Assembly (NCBI GenBank): GCA_028274465.1
Contig: CM051455.1
Coordinates: 40,751,129-40,815,128, forward strand
Length of the DNA stretch: 64,000 nt
Origin: Plantago ovata
Lineage: Eukaryota; Streptophyta; Magnoliopsida; Lamiales; Plantaginaceae
Direction: 5' to 3'
Below, piece after piece: positions 33,901 through 45,518 of the stretch (positions are counted from its first letter, which is position 1; every line of letters starts with the position of its first letter). The position numbers and the translations under genes are program-made. The notes under the pieces were generated by a model, which searched no databases, was not told the origin of the DNA, and was given only the letters and a program-made list of their open reading frames with translations.

Positions 33901-36417
33901 AAAAGCGTGGGAGACTGCTCATTAACCTGGAGGAGGATGAGCAACCCAAGAAGAAAGTACGACTGGGCAGTCCTGCTACTCAGTGGATTTCAGTTTATAA
34001 TGCACGACGTCCCATGAAACAAAGGTGAATGACTCTGGTGAAGTATTTGTTTTGTTTGAATTTAGTAAGAATCTCACAGAGTGCATCAAATTGTTCGTTC
34101 CAATTTTCACAGGAAATTAGATGTGCTGTTTTGAGCAATATAATTCATAAACTTGAAAGAGCTAAAAATGATATGTTTACTCGAGTGCATTGAATCATTC
34201 CTTGATGTGACCCTCACAGATCTAGAACGAGAGTTGGAGAGAAATATAAAAAATAGCATAGCTGATCATGAGCCAAACCCTTCTAGCATGATCTGGGGCG
34301 GGCCGAGAGATTTCTTTCACCCCGGGCTTTTTAGAAAATTTTAAGAAGTTACAGAAATACATGTACAAGCACGGGCTAATGAAAAAGTAATACAATTTTT
34401 TAATTTTTTGTTTTGACCCGGGGCTGGAGCGCAGCATACCCAAAGGCTGGGTCTGCCGCGGATCATGATCACATACTAGGCCAGGTAAATTACTGCTGAT
34501 CTACTGAGATTACAGAGCCAACAAGACTGCCTTGGTTCTTGTGCATCTTCCGTGGTACCATTTAGATATCAATGGCTATATCCCTCCCCTGGTGAAATAG
34601 GGCTATATCTCTACCTAGGTAAAATAATCTCTAAACTCAATGCAGGAGAAAATGAGTCTTACAAGAGTAATAAAAGAGTGATTCAGTAACTCTAACCCTA
34701 GCTTTAATCTTCAAGCAAGAGTAAAAGAGGAGATAAAATAAAGGAAACCTAATCTATAGAAACTTTAATGTTCCAGAAGAGTATTATCAAATGCTAATCA
34801 TAAATAACTAAATAAGACAAAATAGACAGGGCTTAGAGCTGCTGTCTGCCCCCTTGGCCAAACCTGTCCCAGATTCATATGCTTCCTCTGAGGACTGCCT
34901 TTCTTTATCGATCGACTGTGAACTGTTTGTGCTCTGATGTGCCATCACACAATTATGCATGCAATCACACAAATATGCTTACTTATGTATAGTTACATGA
35001 GTAGAGGCCTTATTGGTGATAAAATTCCTGGCCCAACTTTCCTTGACCGTATGGATTGAAATTTCCATTGTTTCTGTACATTGAAGTTCTATCGTCTATG
35101 TAATGGGAATATAGTAGATGTTATTTATTTCGAATTCACTTTAATGTTTCCTGAAATTGCGGACATCTATAGGGCATCAGACTAATATTCCACCTCAGAC
35201 ACATAACTCGTAGTTCATGGGTGTATTTGTAGATACCATTACAATGTTGCAGACTCAAGACTACGACAGCATGTAGACAAAGGTAATGAAGATGGTCTGT
35301 ATATTAGTTGTGTGGCTTCTGCAGCAAACCTCTGGGCTTTAATCATGGATGCCGGAACTGGTTTCTCTGCACAAGTTTATGAGCTTTCAACTATGTTCCT
35401 TCATAAGGTTGTCCTTCAACCCAGTGAATCACATGTTTTTTTTTTTCTATTTCGGTGGTTCTTTTTCTCTTGACCTGGATTTAAGGATATCATGTGGTTC
35501 TTCAGGACTGGATCATGGAACAATGGGAGAAAAATTATTACATCAGCTCTATAGCTGGTGCTAGCAATGGAGGTTCATTGGTTGTTATGTCTAAAGGTAG
35601 GTTCTTTCTTAATTTCTTTCCCCCCACAATCTACAATTAACAGCAAATATCCAATGTTTTACTGTCTGATGGTAGGTTTCTGCTCTCATATTTGTAGTTT
35701 TTTCTTTTGTAACATCTCCTTTTTTAGATTGTGTGCATTTTTTGCAAGGTTAACGTTTTGGATGTGGTTTCTGCTTTTCTACAGGAACTCCTTATACCCA
35801 ACAGTCGTATAAAGTTAGTGAATCATTCCCATTTAAGTGGATTAATAAGAAGTGGAAAGAAGGTTTTCACGTGACATCAATGACTACTGCTGGCAGTCGC
35901 TGGGGAGTAGTAATGTCTAGGAATTCTGGATATTCTGAACAGGTGAGACTCTTAAGGGACTCTTTTTATGCTGATGTTTTTGTATGATTTGTTCTTCATT
36001 CACTAACGTCCGACTCTTCGGTAGGTTGTGGAGCTTGATTTTCTCTACCCAAGTGAGGGAATACATCGGCGATGGGAGAATGGTTATAGAATAACGTCCA
36101 TGGCTGCTACTTCTGATCAAGCTGCTTTCATTCTTAGTGTACCTAGACGCAAAATGATGGATGAGACCCAGGAGACACTTCGTACATCTGCTTTCCCAAG
36201 TACCCATGTGAAGGTATTAATCTTTGTACCTATATTGCTATGCATTTTGGGATGTGACTCTTGGTCTTTTGACTGTGTTGACATATTTTAAACTTTCACA
36301 TTTGTACTTGCACATTTTTGTACCATTTATCTCACCATCCTTTTCCTCGACTTGCAGGAGAAGTGGTCCAAGAATCTATACATTGCATCGATATGTTACG
36401 GTCGCACTGTTTGTTAA
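30919..36417 (+). CDS. MLK: MUT9/EL1-like (casein kinase 1-type) Ser/Thr kinase, with one-base frameshift in exon 10
   Basis: Nuclear plant kinases of this family (MLK/PPK/AEL, rice EL1/HD16) phosphorylate histone H3 and light or flowering regulators. Exons: 30919-31305, 31388-31513, 31605-31678, 31849-31918, 31986-32041, 32169-32240, 32331-32425, 32965-33031, 33105-33234, 33319-33536, 33894-34024, 35233-35407, 35506-35596, 35785-35942, 36025-36213, 36358-36417. The N-terminus [13 protein letters not shown] and RGRGRG stretches precede the kinase domain: glycine loop GKGGFGQVY at about 145, Lys at about 175 (VALKFEH), HGDVKPEN at about 265 and DLG instead of DFG. The C-terminal family domain continues to residue ~699. 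Exon 10 is one base short: after ISF (T run 33472-33475) the frame shifts and stops at 33505-33507, predicting 421 residues. All later exons remain in conserved phase, so this is a very recent mutation or an assembly error. Confidence 0.93.
31683..31804 (+). repeat. Three-unit minisatellite in kinase intron 3
   Basis: Three tandem units of about 42 bp, each ending in TGTTTATTCACGTGTG-like sequence; the third unit has a longer T run. Confidence 0.85.
34272..34460. mobile_element. Probable hAT-type MITE in kinase intron 11
   Basis: A 189-bp GC-richer insert flanked by the 8-bp duplication GATCATGA (34264-34271 and 34461-34468). Terminal similarity is weak (GCCAAACCC versus GGCAGACCC), but the flanking repeat and the abrupt base-composition change support an insertion. 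Confidence 0.6.
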
Positions 36418-38426
36418 AGGTGTATAATTTTTAGTTGCCCTGAAGAGGATGGCAAGCTTGAAATTCAAAGCTGCTTCAGATGCCAGGTTTTTACCTTTTA
36501 CTGGGGTCCCTACATCTATGTAACAATTGTACCTCATTTTGCTTGTGTAAAAAAGATGGTCGAAAACTGGGATGCCATGGCGTTCTGCAGTCTATGATTG
36601 AAAGTATATGTACTGGTTGAGGAACAAATTGCTGAGGGGTGTTCCTATGTAAGCTGGTTCATGGCATGGTTCATTTTAACTTTCGTATATTTCAGCAATA
36701 CTGGTTCTAAGTGTATGTTACTGGCCTTCATGGTTTGTGTTGTGATTGATTGATATGATTGTAAGTTGAAAGAGTCTCCTAAATCTTATTTGTGGGGATC
36801 TGACAGCTCTTATTCTAACTAGTTTTTTTTTTTTTTTTTTTTTTTTTCTTTCTTTTTAAACCCTGCTACTGGACGTTGTAATAAATGCATCATTAACTTG
36901 TGAACGGGGGAGGACGAATGAAAAGAAGCGGGAATAATTATCTTGTTTGTGTCTGTACAGGAGAGGAGTCAACCTCTCTTACGAGCCTACATTTTCCTGT
37001 TTGTCATTTCCTTATGATAGGGAGAAACATGCTTATAGATAAGGAGTGCATAGTACTTGCATTTCATAGTATCCATCCATGCATTAAGAATTTAATTTTC
37101 TGAAGTATATACATTATACAGTATAGATCATTGGCATATATAGCTTGGGAGTTGCTGTCATTTTGCATCAACTGGACAAGATGAATCCATATCTAATTCA
37201 ATCGTTATGTATCCTTCCTCTTTCCGAACAGTGCCCCGTTGTCGTCTGCCCTGTACCCCAACCTCTGTTACACTCGGTAAAAACTGGAAATGCCATCCCA
37301 CTTCCCACTTCAGTAGTGATTCTCCGTTGTTTACAGGTACATTTTCATATCTGGGCATTGTTGATAGGACATGTTTGAAAATCTATGGGTGGTGGATTTG
37401 ACTATGGAGGGTATATGCATGGGTTTAATTTTGGTAGAATAGGTAATTTGAAATTATTATGTGAATTTGATGTTTTTGATTTAATCATAATGTGCAAACT
37501 TAAATCCATGAATATCAATTGATACTCCGTATGTTTTTATTATTTTGATGCTCGTGTATCGAAAAATGATGGTTGAACTCAAACCAGAGATGAGAGATAA
37601 TATTCCTGATAAATATGATGCATAAAAATAACATCTGGATTTAAATACATGATGGTGTCCTTGCAACATATGCAGATGTCGGGATCTAAATATATTATGC
37701 AAAAATGATAGTACTATTTGAACTTAAATACAAGATGTGTCGTCTTCTGAAGATATGATGTTGTAACACATCTAGTAATTATACAAAGGACGTTTAAACC
37801 TAAAGGTAGTGTTGTTAGTAGATAAATGAACTAAAAATGTGATGTGATGTACTATGTAGAATAGTCCCACACTTTTGAACTATGTATAGTTAAATAGGAG
37901 TATGTAATGTCGGTAACTAACTAAACGAGTGATGTATGTCAATTTATATTTTCTTGTTATCTAAATGCTCGTGTATGTTGAAAAATGATGGTTGATCTTA
38001 AACCGGTGTATCCTAGAAATATATGATACGAAACCTGAACGTGTACTTATGAAATGTATGAAAAATGAGTATTAGGGTATAAATACATAATGACGTCCTC
38101 GAAACTGATGTTGGGACTGAATATATTACAGAAAATGATATTTGAACCTAAATACATGATATCTCTAAACCTATGATGACGTTTCCAAAACAAATGATGT
38201 CGTCACACATGTATATAGTTAAGATCCTGTCTTAAGATCTTTCACTATATGTCGTCTCTTGCAAAAGTTACTCCTGCTAGCTAGATCGCCGGAGTAGTAA
38301 ATATACACACATAGATACACTTAAACTAATTTATAAGTAGTATATACCACTCGATCCACGATGCACATACCTTGTAATAATGAAATGCTCCACTGGTAAA
38401 GTTGATCAAGAAGGCTAAATGGATAA
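36418..38426. other. Intergenic between convergent kinase and patatin genes
   Basis: Kinase 3' UTR, a T tract at about 36822-36847, then AT-rich sequence with a diverged direct duplication (37549-38215). No gene is recognised. Confidence 0.5.
37549..38215. repeat. Two diverged direct repeats, ~418-bp spacing
   Basis: Units near 37549-37785 and 37967-38215 share ATGCTCGTGTAT, GAAAAATGATGGTTGA, AAATACATAATG-like and ATATATTA-GAAAATGATA motifs in the same order. Identity is moderate, so the duplication is old. Confidence 0.6.
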
Positions 38427-39739
38427 TCATGAATTGGAAGAAAGGGTTGATAATGTTGTAGCTGAAGAAGTTCTGGGCGTGGAAGATGAATGTTGTTTCA
38501 AGACCACAGTAGGAAGTGTAGAATTGGCCCTTCTTTGTTGCTCTTTGATTAGCGCTTTGGCCATGATTTGAATCTTGTCGCTGTTAGTGCACTCCACTAG
38601 TTTCCTTCCCTGAAATAGCACTGACTCTACATTCTTCTGTCCCAGCATCTCATCTATTTTTGACATCGTGTTGCTCTTGCTGGTACTACTAAACCCGTTC
38701 CCCTGAATCCGAAAGTAATTGCTTTTTCTCGACTCCCCGAATGCCATGGACACTGCCTGATCAACCTGCGGACAACAAACACTCATCATCAGTACATCGA
38801 AAATACTTAGGTAAACCAGGTCTACAACAGCCGAATGTACTATTATTAGTTTCTTACCATGTCGGCAGCAGAATCGGCTGCGACAGTATGGAGTGAGGGA
38901 GTATTAGATTGAGTAGAGGCGGTGCCATTGCCGAGAGAAAGCAGCAACAAGTCCTCAGGTCCTTTACAGAGCGGGAACTCTTGCTTATTGTTGAGGACGT
39001 GAGTGACAGCAGCAGCCGCCGGATTGGTCATGGCCACGGCCCCACCGAGTGCCCTGATCTTGGTGGTTCCATCAGATGACTTGAGCTGGACGGAGCGAGT
39101 GGTAGCCATGGTAGCCTGGCAGACAGTGGACATTGTGAAATCGCAGGAACCGTCCATCTCGAAGGCATCAGCGCGGGAGAACACGAATGATCCGCCAGTG
39201 TTGAGGTCGTAGCAGGGAATGAGAACGGCTTTGAGAGTGTCTTTCAGTGTCAATGAACCAAATACCTTGTCCAGCACTGCTGCCTTCTTCTTGTTCTTGT
39301 TCCATTTCTTAAACAGTGACGACGACGATGATGATTTGTTGTTGTATTCCGTGATGAATCGGAGCGCTTCCTGGGCGGTGAACATAGGTCCTGCTCCTCC
39401 TACTCCTCTGGTGAAGAGCAGAGAGGCTAGGATACCTCCGGGCCCTGAACCGGCAACCACGTCGAAGAAATCGGAGATGTGAGCGTCGGGATTTCCGGAG
39501 TGAAGTCTGAGAGATTTTTCGAGGTGGACCAGGGACTTTGCAGCGAGAACACCGTCCGTCCACCCGCCTGCGTCGATGCTTAGGATTCTGACTCTGCCAC
39601 CACCGGACTCGGGCTCCTTGTTGTTAGAGGCCACTTTGGTGGAATTATCATTGTTGTAAGAAGTACCAAAAAGGAACTTGTTTTCAAGAATGGAGAAGAT
39701 TTCATGGGTAAGTGCCTTATCAAACATCAAGTTATCCAT
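38427..39739 (-). CDS. PLP: Group III patatin-like protein (pPLAIII type)
   Basis: Patatin-related acyl hydrolases act on membrane lipids; group III members affect cell elongation and wall composition. Two exons, 39739-38858 and 38765-38427, join in phase 0 to give 406 residues. The oxyanion-type motif is RILSIDAGGWTDG (about residues 51-63). The nucleophile elbow is VAGSGPGG (95-102), so the classical GXSXG is GXGXG, as is characteristic of group III. The usual DGG catalytic Asp is replaced (ALGGAVAMTNP, Leu at about 231). ITHVL-like THVLNNKQEFP and LLLLSLGNG follow, and the C-terminus is Ser/Thr-rich. With both the Ser and Asp positions altered, classical dyad catalysis is doubtful; in this group activity has nonetheless been reported. 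The start is the only Met before the conserved FSILENKFLFG. Confidence 0.9.
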
Positions 39740-40448
39740 TTTTTTTATTATTCAAGTTTGTGATATGATATGATATAGTGGTGTTTATGAGTGACAAGAA
39801 GAGGATGAAGAGTAAATGAAATGGAAAAGATTGAAATGTGATTCAAGTGGAGATAGGAATGTATGTATATATAATGTGGACTATCTAGCTAGTAATGTAT
39901 TGATTGATGAGGTTCCTAAAAGAGAAGAGAGTAGAAGAAGAGTCAAGGAAGGTGCATGCGGCCGGGCGTGCGGGTAGGGGTAGGGATCCACACCAATTAA
40001 TTGTATGACCCGAACCACCGAGCACCGTCCCATTTCTTATTTACTCAACTAACTGGTCATAATTAGGAACCTATGAATCCTCCTAACACCAGATTAATTA
40101 ATTAATTAATTAACTAATTACATAGATAGGATACATATAGACTATAAGGGTATGTATTATTGTATGATGTACCTACCATATTACTACATTATATAGTACA
40201 TGCCGAGTATGTATGTCCCCCAACACCTTTCATTCTTAGCTCAATCATGCGGGCCATGATCGATGTACTAATCTGGCCTTTATCAACCACTCTGATTTAT
40301 TAATAACCTCTCACTCTTACTGCATTTTTGTTTTGGTCATAGGAGTTGAGTGGTGGTGCATTATTATAGGATAGATTCGAGAGACCAACAACTGAGTATG
40401 TGGCGGAAGTAATAAATTGAAATTGTAAATAAAAGAACACAAAAGCTA

Positions 40449-40709
40449 CTCCCTCCGTACCAGTACAATTTATCCATTTTGATTTTTTTCGGTCAATATT
40501 TTTCAACTTTAACTCCCGATTACTCTTAAACTATAATGATAAAATATTTAACGAAATTATATTATAAAAATATAGAACTAAAAGTTTCATAATATAATTT
40601 TATTAAATATTTTATCATTATAATTTAAGAGTAATTGAGAGTCAAAATTGAAACATGTTGACCGGAAAAAGTCAAACTGAATAATTTATAGGGGGATAGA
40701 GGGAGGGAG
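40449..40709. mobile_element. Stowaway-type MITE
   Basis: 261 bp with CTCCCTCCGT at the left, its counterpart GAGGGAGGGAG at the right, flanking TA at both ends, and long imperfect inverted arms meeting near 40580 (for example ATAATGATAAAATATTTAA and its complement). Confidence 0.9.
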
Positions 40710-42469
40710 TATATGATTTGGCTAAATAAACTATAAGATCACTAAAAGATTTCATGACTAACGCTTCGATTGGCCGTGGAAAAGCAAATTAAAGGGTATG
40801 TCGTAGTAACAAATCAGGGAGAATGATGGATTGATGGTGAGTTCTTCCAAATCAAATTTGGGGCGTTTGAGAGAGTACGATGTGTCTTAATCTGGCCGAT
40901 TGGACGCATGAACAACCAGAGTCGAGTCAGTCGACGCACGATCACAAATATCCTAGTAGTTCAGCAGTAGAAGATGAGAAATTGTACCAAAATGGTACTA
41001 TTAAGGTTTATGATCACCGATTCACCGTCATACAAATGGGCGGGCGGGCATGTAGTTTAAACATTATGGGAACTTAACTTTAATTGTCATCATCATTCAT
41101 TCATGATCATTACGTACCCTTATAATTATTCTTTTTCGACTTTAGTTTGAGTCCTGCTTGGAGGTAAACTTCAAATGAGGTACTACTACAACTACATTTT
41201 TCGACTTTACTTCATAATAATAATAATAATCAATTTACAAATTAAAAGTGAAAATTTACATGGAGATGGACCATGACTGGTTTGCTTGTATTGTAGTTTT
41301 GGAAATTGAATTAACTGGACCACAATTTGAATTAATTTACCGGACCCCTACTTACTTCCCCATCCCGCTTCAACATTTCAAATTTCACTTTTCTATTTTA
41401 ATTTGTCAAACTTATTATAAGCAATAATCTAAAGTTTCAAGTTAATCTGATCATGAGACTATATCAATTAATTTGTTACTCTGGAAAGTGGAATATATGA
41501 GAATATTGAGTTATAACAGTTGTTGAATGGTTATTGAGTTATAACAGTTGTTAATCTAGTCAAATGTTTTGTTTTGGTTAAAATTACTAGATAAGTTTTG
41601 TTTTATTTTATTTTTAATCAGCAGCAAGTATCGTACTTGCACCTCTCCAATAGTAGTATAAACTTTTGCAAAATACCATCGGATATACCATGTATATCAA
41701 ATGTTTAACCACAAACATCATGGGTTTAACATACCTACGTACATTATCTACTAATTTGAACTTTTAAGGCAATTATAAATTGTATGAACACACAAACGGA
41801 ACATTTTATGGCAATCATATATCTCAATTATGAATTATCATACATATAGTATATATTTCCGTCGGTAGCTCATCTATATATGTGGGTCAAATTTAAGCCA
41901 TAAATGAAAAGTATGAAATGTATATAATTCATTAGAAATAAATATCTATCTAGTCTTGCTATTTATATGGATAAAGTCGAAAAAAACAAAGAAGTACAAG
42001 CAACCATCATGTGTATAAAACTATAAACTAAATTTGATATCGACCGGTGGGTTTAGTTAACAAAATGACTCGACTCCGACCACGATTTAAACTAACAACA
42101 ACTTAGTTATACTTTGAAAAATTACTATTTCGAATTGATAAGCAGAAATAATTAATTTTAGGTAATACTGTATATGTATATGTGTTTCCCTCACCTTTAA
42201 ACCTTTAAAGTTTAAATCAAAGTGAACTTATGAGATTTTTTAATCGGCAAACAATTTTATTATTTAAAGAGCACAAGTAATGCTCCGGCAACATTACAAC
42301 GAAAATAATATATGAGTGAACTTATGAGTGTATTTGAAATTAAAGTGGTAAAGAAATATTATAGAGGTATTTTATTTAGATTTTACATTTAAGAAAAAAA
42401 AAATTTTAACTGATAAGTTTGAAGTGTCCCGTCTCGTATGATCCATCAGTCACTACTATTACTTATATA

Positions 42470-42668
42470 GTACTTCCCCCTATTCCGTTAATTAACTTCA
42501 AATTACTTCAAAATTCATTCATGATAAAAGAATATAATAAAATTATATTATAAAACAAAATCAATTATAATTTTCTATTATATAGCACTAATTAAGTGTA
42601 ATTTATAATTAATTTTATGTAAAAAACCGAATAAAAAATTAGTTTAAAAAACTAACCGGAAAGTACTA
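42470..42668. mobile_element. Decayed MITE
   Basis: GTACTTCCCCCTATTCCGTT at the left and AACTAACCGGAAAGTAC at the right are imperfect inverted ends of about 200 bp; AT-rich inside. Family uncertain. Confidence 0.45.
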
Positions 42669-44338
42669 CTACTTGAATACGAGTACTTCATAATTCACCG
42701 TATTCACACACCGACACTTTGAGCGGCAGTAGACAGTAGTACTTACAAGTACCAACATGTACATGATATCCAGCTAATTTTGACCTATTAATAATGGTCA
42801 ACTTCTTAATTGACTAACTCCCAATGTACACACTCCCTTTTCATTTGTAAAATAAAATGAAAAGAATGGATGATTAGTCAATCAAGTAAAATTAGTCTAG
42901 GTTGTTGTGTGTCTGAATACACTGCACCTCGACACTAAATTAGAGAAGATATACAATGTCGAAGTTTGGAATATTGTGTCCGATCATCCGTAAGATTAGA
43001 TTAGATAGTGTCAAATGGCTTAATTGATTCACTGTCTGCAGATTGTGCGATCAAACAAGATAATATAAGCCCTAATTATTAATCATTGTACTAATAATAG
43101 TATAATTCTACTGATTATTAGAGTTCATTACACACTAATAATCAATCCCGAAGATTTGAGGAGGTAAAGTAAATCAGACTGAAACGGTGTGTCGGTCGGC
43201 AGTAGTGTCGAGTCGAATTGAATGTGTTGTTAATTTATAGCGATTGATGAATTGATAGATCGAAAAAGTGAAGGATAGCATGGGGGCTGTCTTTCTTTCA
43301 CCATTTCAATGGAGGACCATGAATCTATTAAATTCCATAATCTGCTAAATTTTTCTTTTTAAGGTCAATTTCATTTTTTGTCCAACGTTTTGCTCGAGCC
43401 GAGCGTGCGTCACCGACAACAACACTCCTAGCGCAGTTGATATCCAACATTATTCATATGAAGTATCGATCTCTTGAAAAATAAAAAATGCATTCGTTGG
43501 GAGAATCGTTGCGGTCAGATTATTAGGGCTATCTTTTAATCGTCTGAATAAAACTAAACTAATTTGATGTATTCAACTTATTTGTAATATAAAAAAAAAT
43601 TACATATTATTTCAAACTTTCTTAAAAAGTACAGTACATTCTAGTTCAAAACCTTAACGAGTCTTAATCACAATTCCATTTCTCTCAAACCAAACATGAC
43701 CTTATTCAAATTTTATTTTTCTTTTATCTCTTATGCATCATCTTCTTCCTGTTTTTATTTTTTTTATTATTATTTTTATTTGAGATTTATTTTGAAATAT
43801 AAATTTTGTAGAGATTTGTTTTACAATAAATTCTTAGACCATTTTGAAATATAATAAATTATGTGGGTATTTTTACATATTTAGTGTTAGTTTGTAAGAT
43901 ATAAAAATTTGGGTTAAATGTGTAATAAACAAAAGTTGAAGTTGTTTGGCTAAAAATTAGAATTAAATAATATTTCAATGACGGCAAAATATACTTTTCA
44001 AGGTTTAATGCACGAAAATTCAAGATCGTGGGGCTAGATGTTATTAATAAAAACTAACAGGGGAAGTAAACGTAATTGATCAAACATAACATAGGGGACC
44101 TATCCGGGCTAATTTTTAAATAGACCGGTTGGTTCACTTTTAGCGGATTGGTCCGTGTCAATTTTTAGCGGGTCGGTCCGTATCGAGTTGTTCTATGTTC
44201 TATGATCGACCTAGTTAGTGTTGAGAAATTCTTTTTGAAGCGATAAAGTGAGGATCAATAATAATTTTCATTTACCCCGTAGTGACTCGAACTCCCGACA
44301 TATTGGTTGGAGGTGAAGCAGCTTACCAACTGATCTTA

Positions 44339-45518
44339 TGTCTTTATCTCTATCACTTAGTTAGTTAGATAGCTAGATATCAACAATTGTAATCTCATGT
44401 AATTGTACGTATCTTTCTTTAGTACTATATAAATAGATGGCAAAGCCACCATACGATTCAGGTGGAAAACAAACTAAAATATCTATATTATTTCTTTACA
44501 TGGTATCAAAGCCTGATGATGGGTCCCGAGCCGATGATAATTCCAACTTGCCCAATGATGACAGTTATGATTTCACGTGTAGAGCCGACTAACCGCGACC
44601 TACTCGTGAAGGGGCGTGTTAGATAATCCCACATCAGTTGTGAGGGCTATAATTAGCACATATATAAGTTGGATAACCTTATCACCTTAACAAGGCCTTT
44701 TACGGTGTAATTGAGCCAACTTCAATTTGGTATCAGGCGGTAAAGCGTATTCTACGCTATGTAAAGGGCTCTATTGATTTTGGTCTTGCATTCACAAGCT
44801 CGCAACTCCTGTTATTTTAGCTTATTCAGATGCCTGTCCAGAAACTCGTCGTTCCACCTCGGGTTACTCTGTCTACTTGGGTAAGAACTTAGTCTCATGG
44901 AGCTCGAAAAAACAACCAACTGTTTCACGCTCCAGTCGTGAATCTGAATATCGTGTTCTTGCCAATTCCGCTGCTGAAGTTCTTTGGCTTACGCATTTGC
45001 TGAAAGACCTTAAAGTTGATACTCTTGCCCGACCTATTATACTTTGTGACAACAAAGGTGCGGTCTTTATCCATAGTAATAGAGTCTCCCACAAAACGTG
45101 TCAAGCACATTGAGCTTGACTATCAATTTATTCGTGACTTGGTTTTTGCTGGGCGACTCACTTCACAATTTGTCCCTTCAAATTTGAATGTCGCTGATAT
45201 TTTCACGAAGAGTCTCTCTCGCCCATCATGTCATCTTTTCAGGTCCAAGCTTTGCGTTGGTCAAACCCCACGTCACGCTTGCGGGGGGCTGTTGAGAATA
45301 AAACGGAAGATAAGGTTACACAAGCTACTGACTCTTGATTGTTTGTTAGAGTATTTTGTATCTTTATCTCTATCACTTAGTTAGTTAGATAGCTAAATCT
45401 CAACAATTGTAATCTCATGTAATTGTATGTATCTTCCTTTAATACTATATAAATAAATGGTACAACCACCATACGATTCAAGTGGAAAACAAACTAAAAT
45501 CTCTATATTATTTCTTTA
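44339..45518 (+). mobile_element. Internally deleted Ty1/Copia retrotransposon remnant
   Basis: A 5' LTR part (about 44339-44514) matches the 3' LTR part (about 45358-45518). The sequence TGGTATCAAAGC right after the left LTR is an initiator-Met-tRNA primer site, and a G-rich purine tract precedes TGTTGAGAATAA at about 45292, the start of the 3' LTR. Between them only the RNase H end of pol remains (motifs LVSWSSKKQPTVSRSS, KHIELDYQFIRDL and NVADIFTK), in different frames with stops. Gag, protease, integrase and most of the reverse transcriptase are gone. A second LTR-like piece is nested at 44617-44737. Confidence 0.88.
44617..44737 (+). mobile_element. Nested LTR fragment of another retroelement
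   Basis: Starts TGTTAGATAATCCCACATC, includes AACAAGGCCTTTTACGG and is followed by TGGTATCAGG, a Met-tRNA primer-site-like sequence. It is a typical short plant LTR layout, distinct from the surrounding Copia LTR. Confidence 0.5.

Larger units (their letters stand above)
39740..44338. other. Long AT-rich intergenic region
   Basis: 4.6 kb with the patatin promoter at the left, a Stowaway MITE (40449-40709) and a decayed MITE (42470-42668). Around 42238-42310 there is reverse-oriented sequence resembling an A-tailed retroelement end. No gene is recognised. Confidence 0.5.

Noticed and set aside
44877..45384. Host gene encoding an RNase H-like protein
   Set aside because: The motifs are Copia pol, the frames are broken, and LTR, primer site and purine tract surround them.
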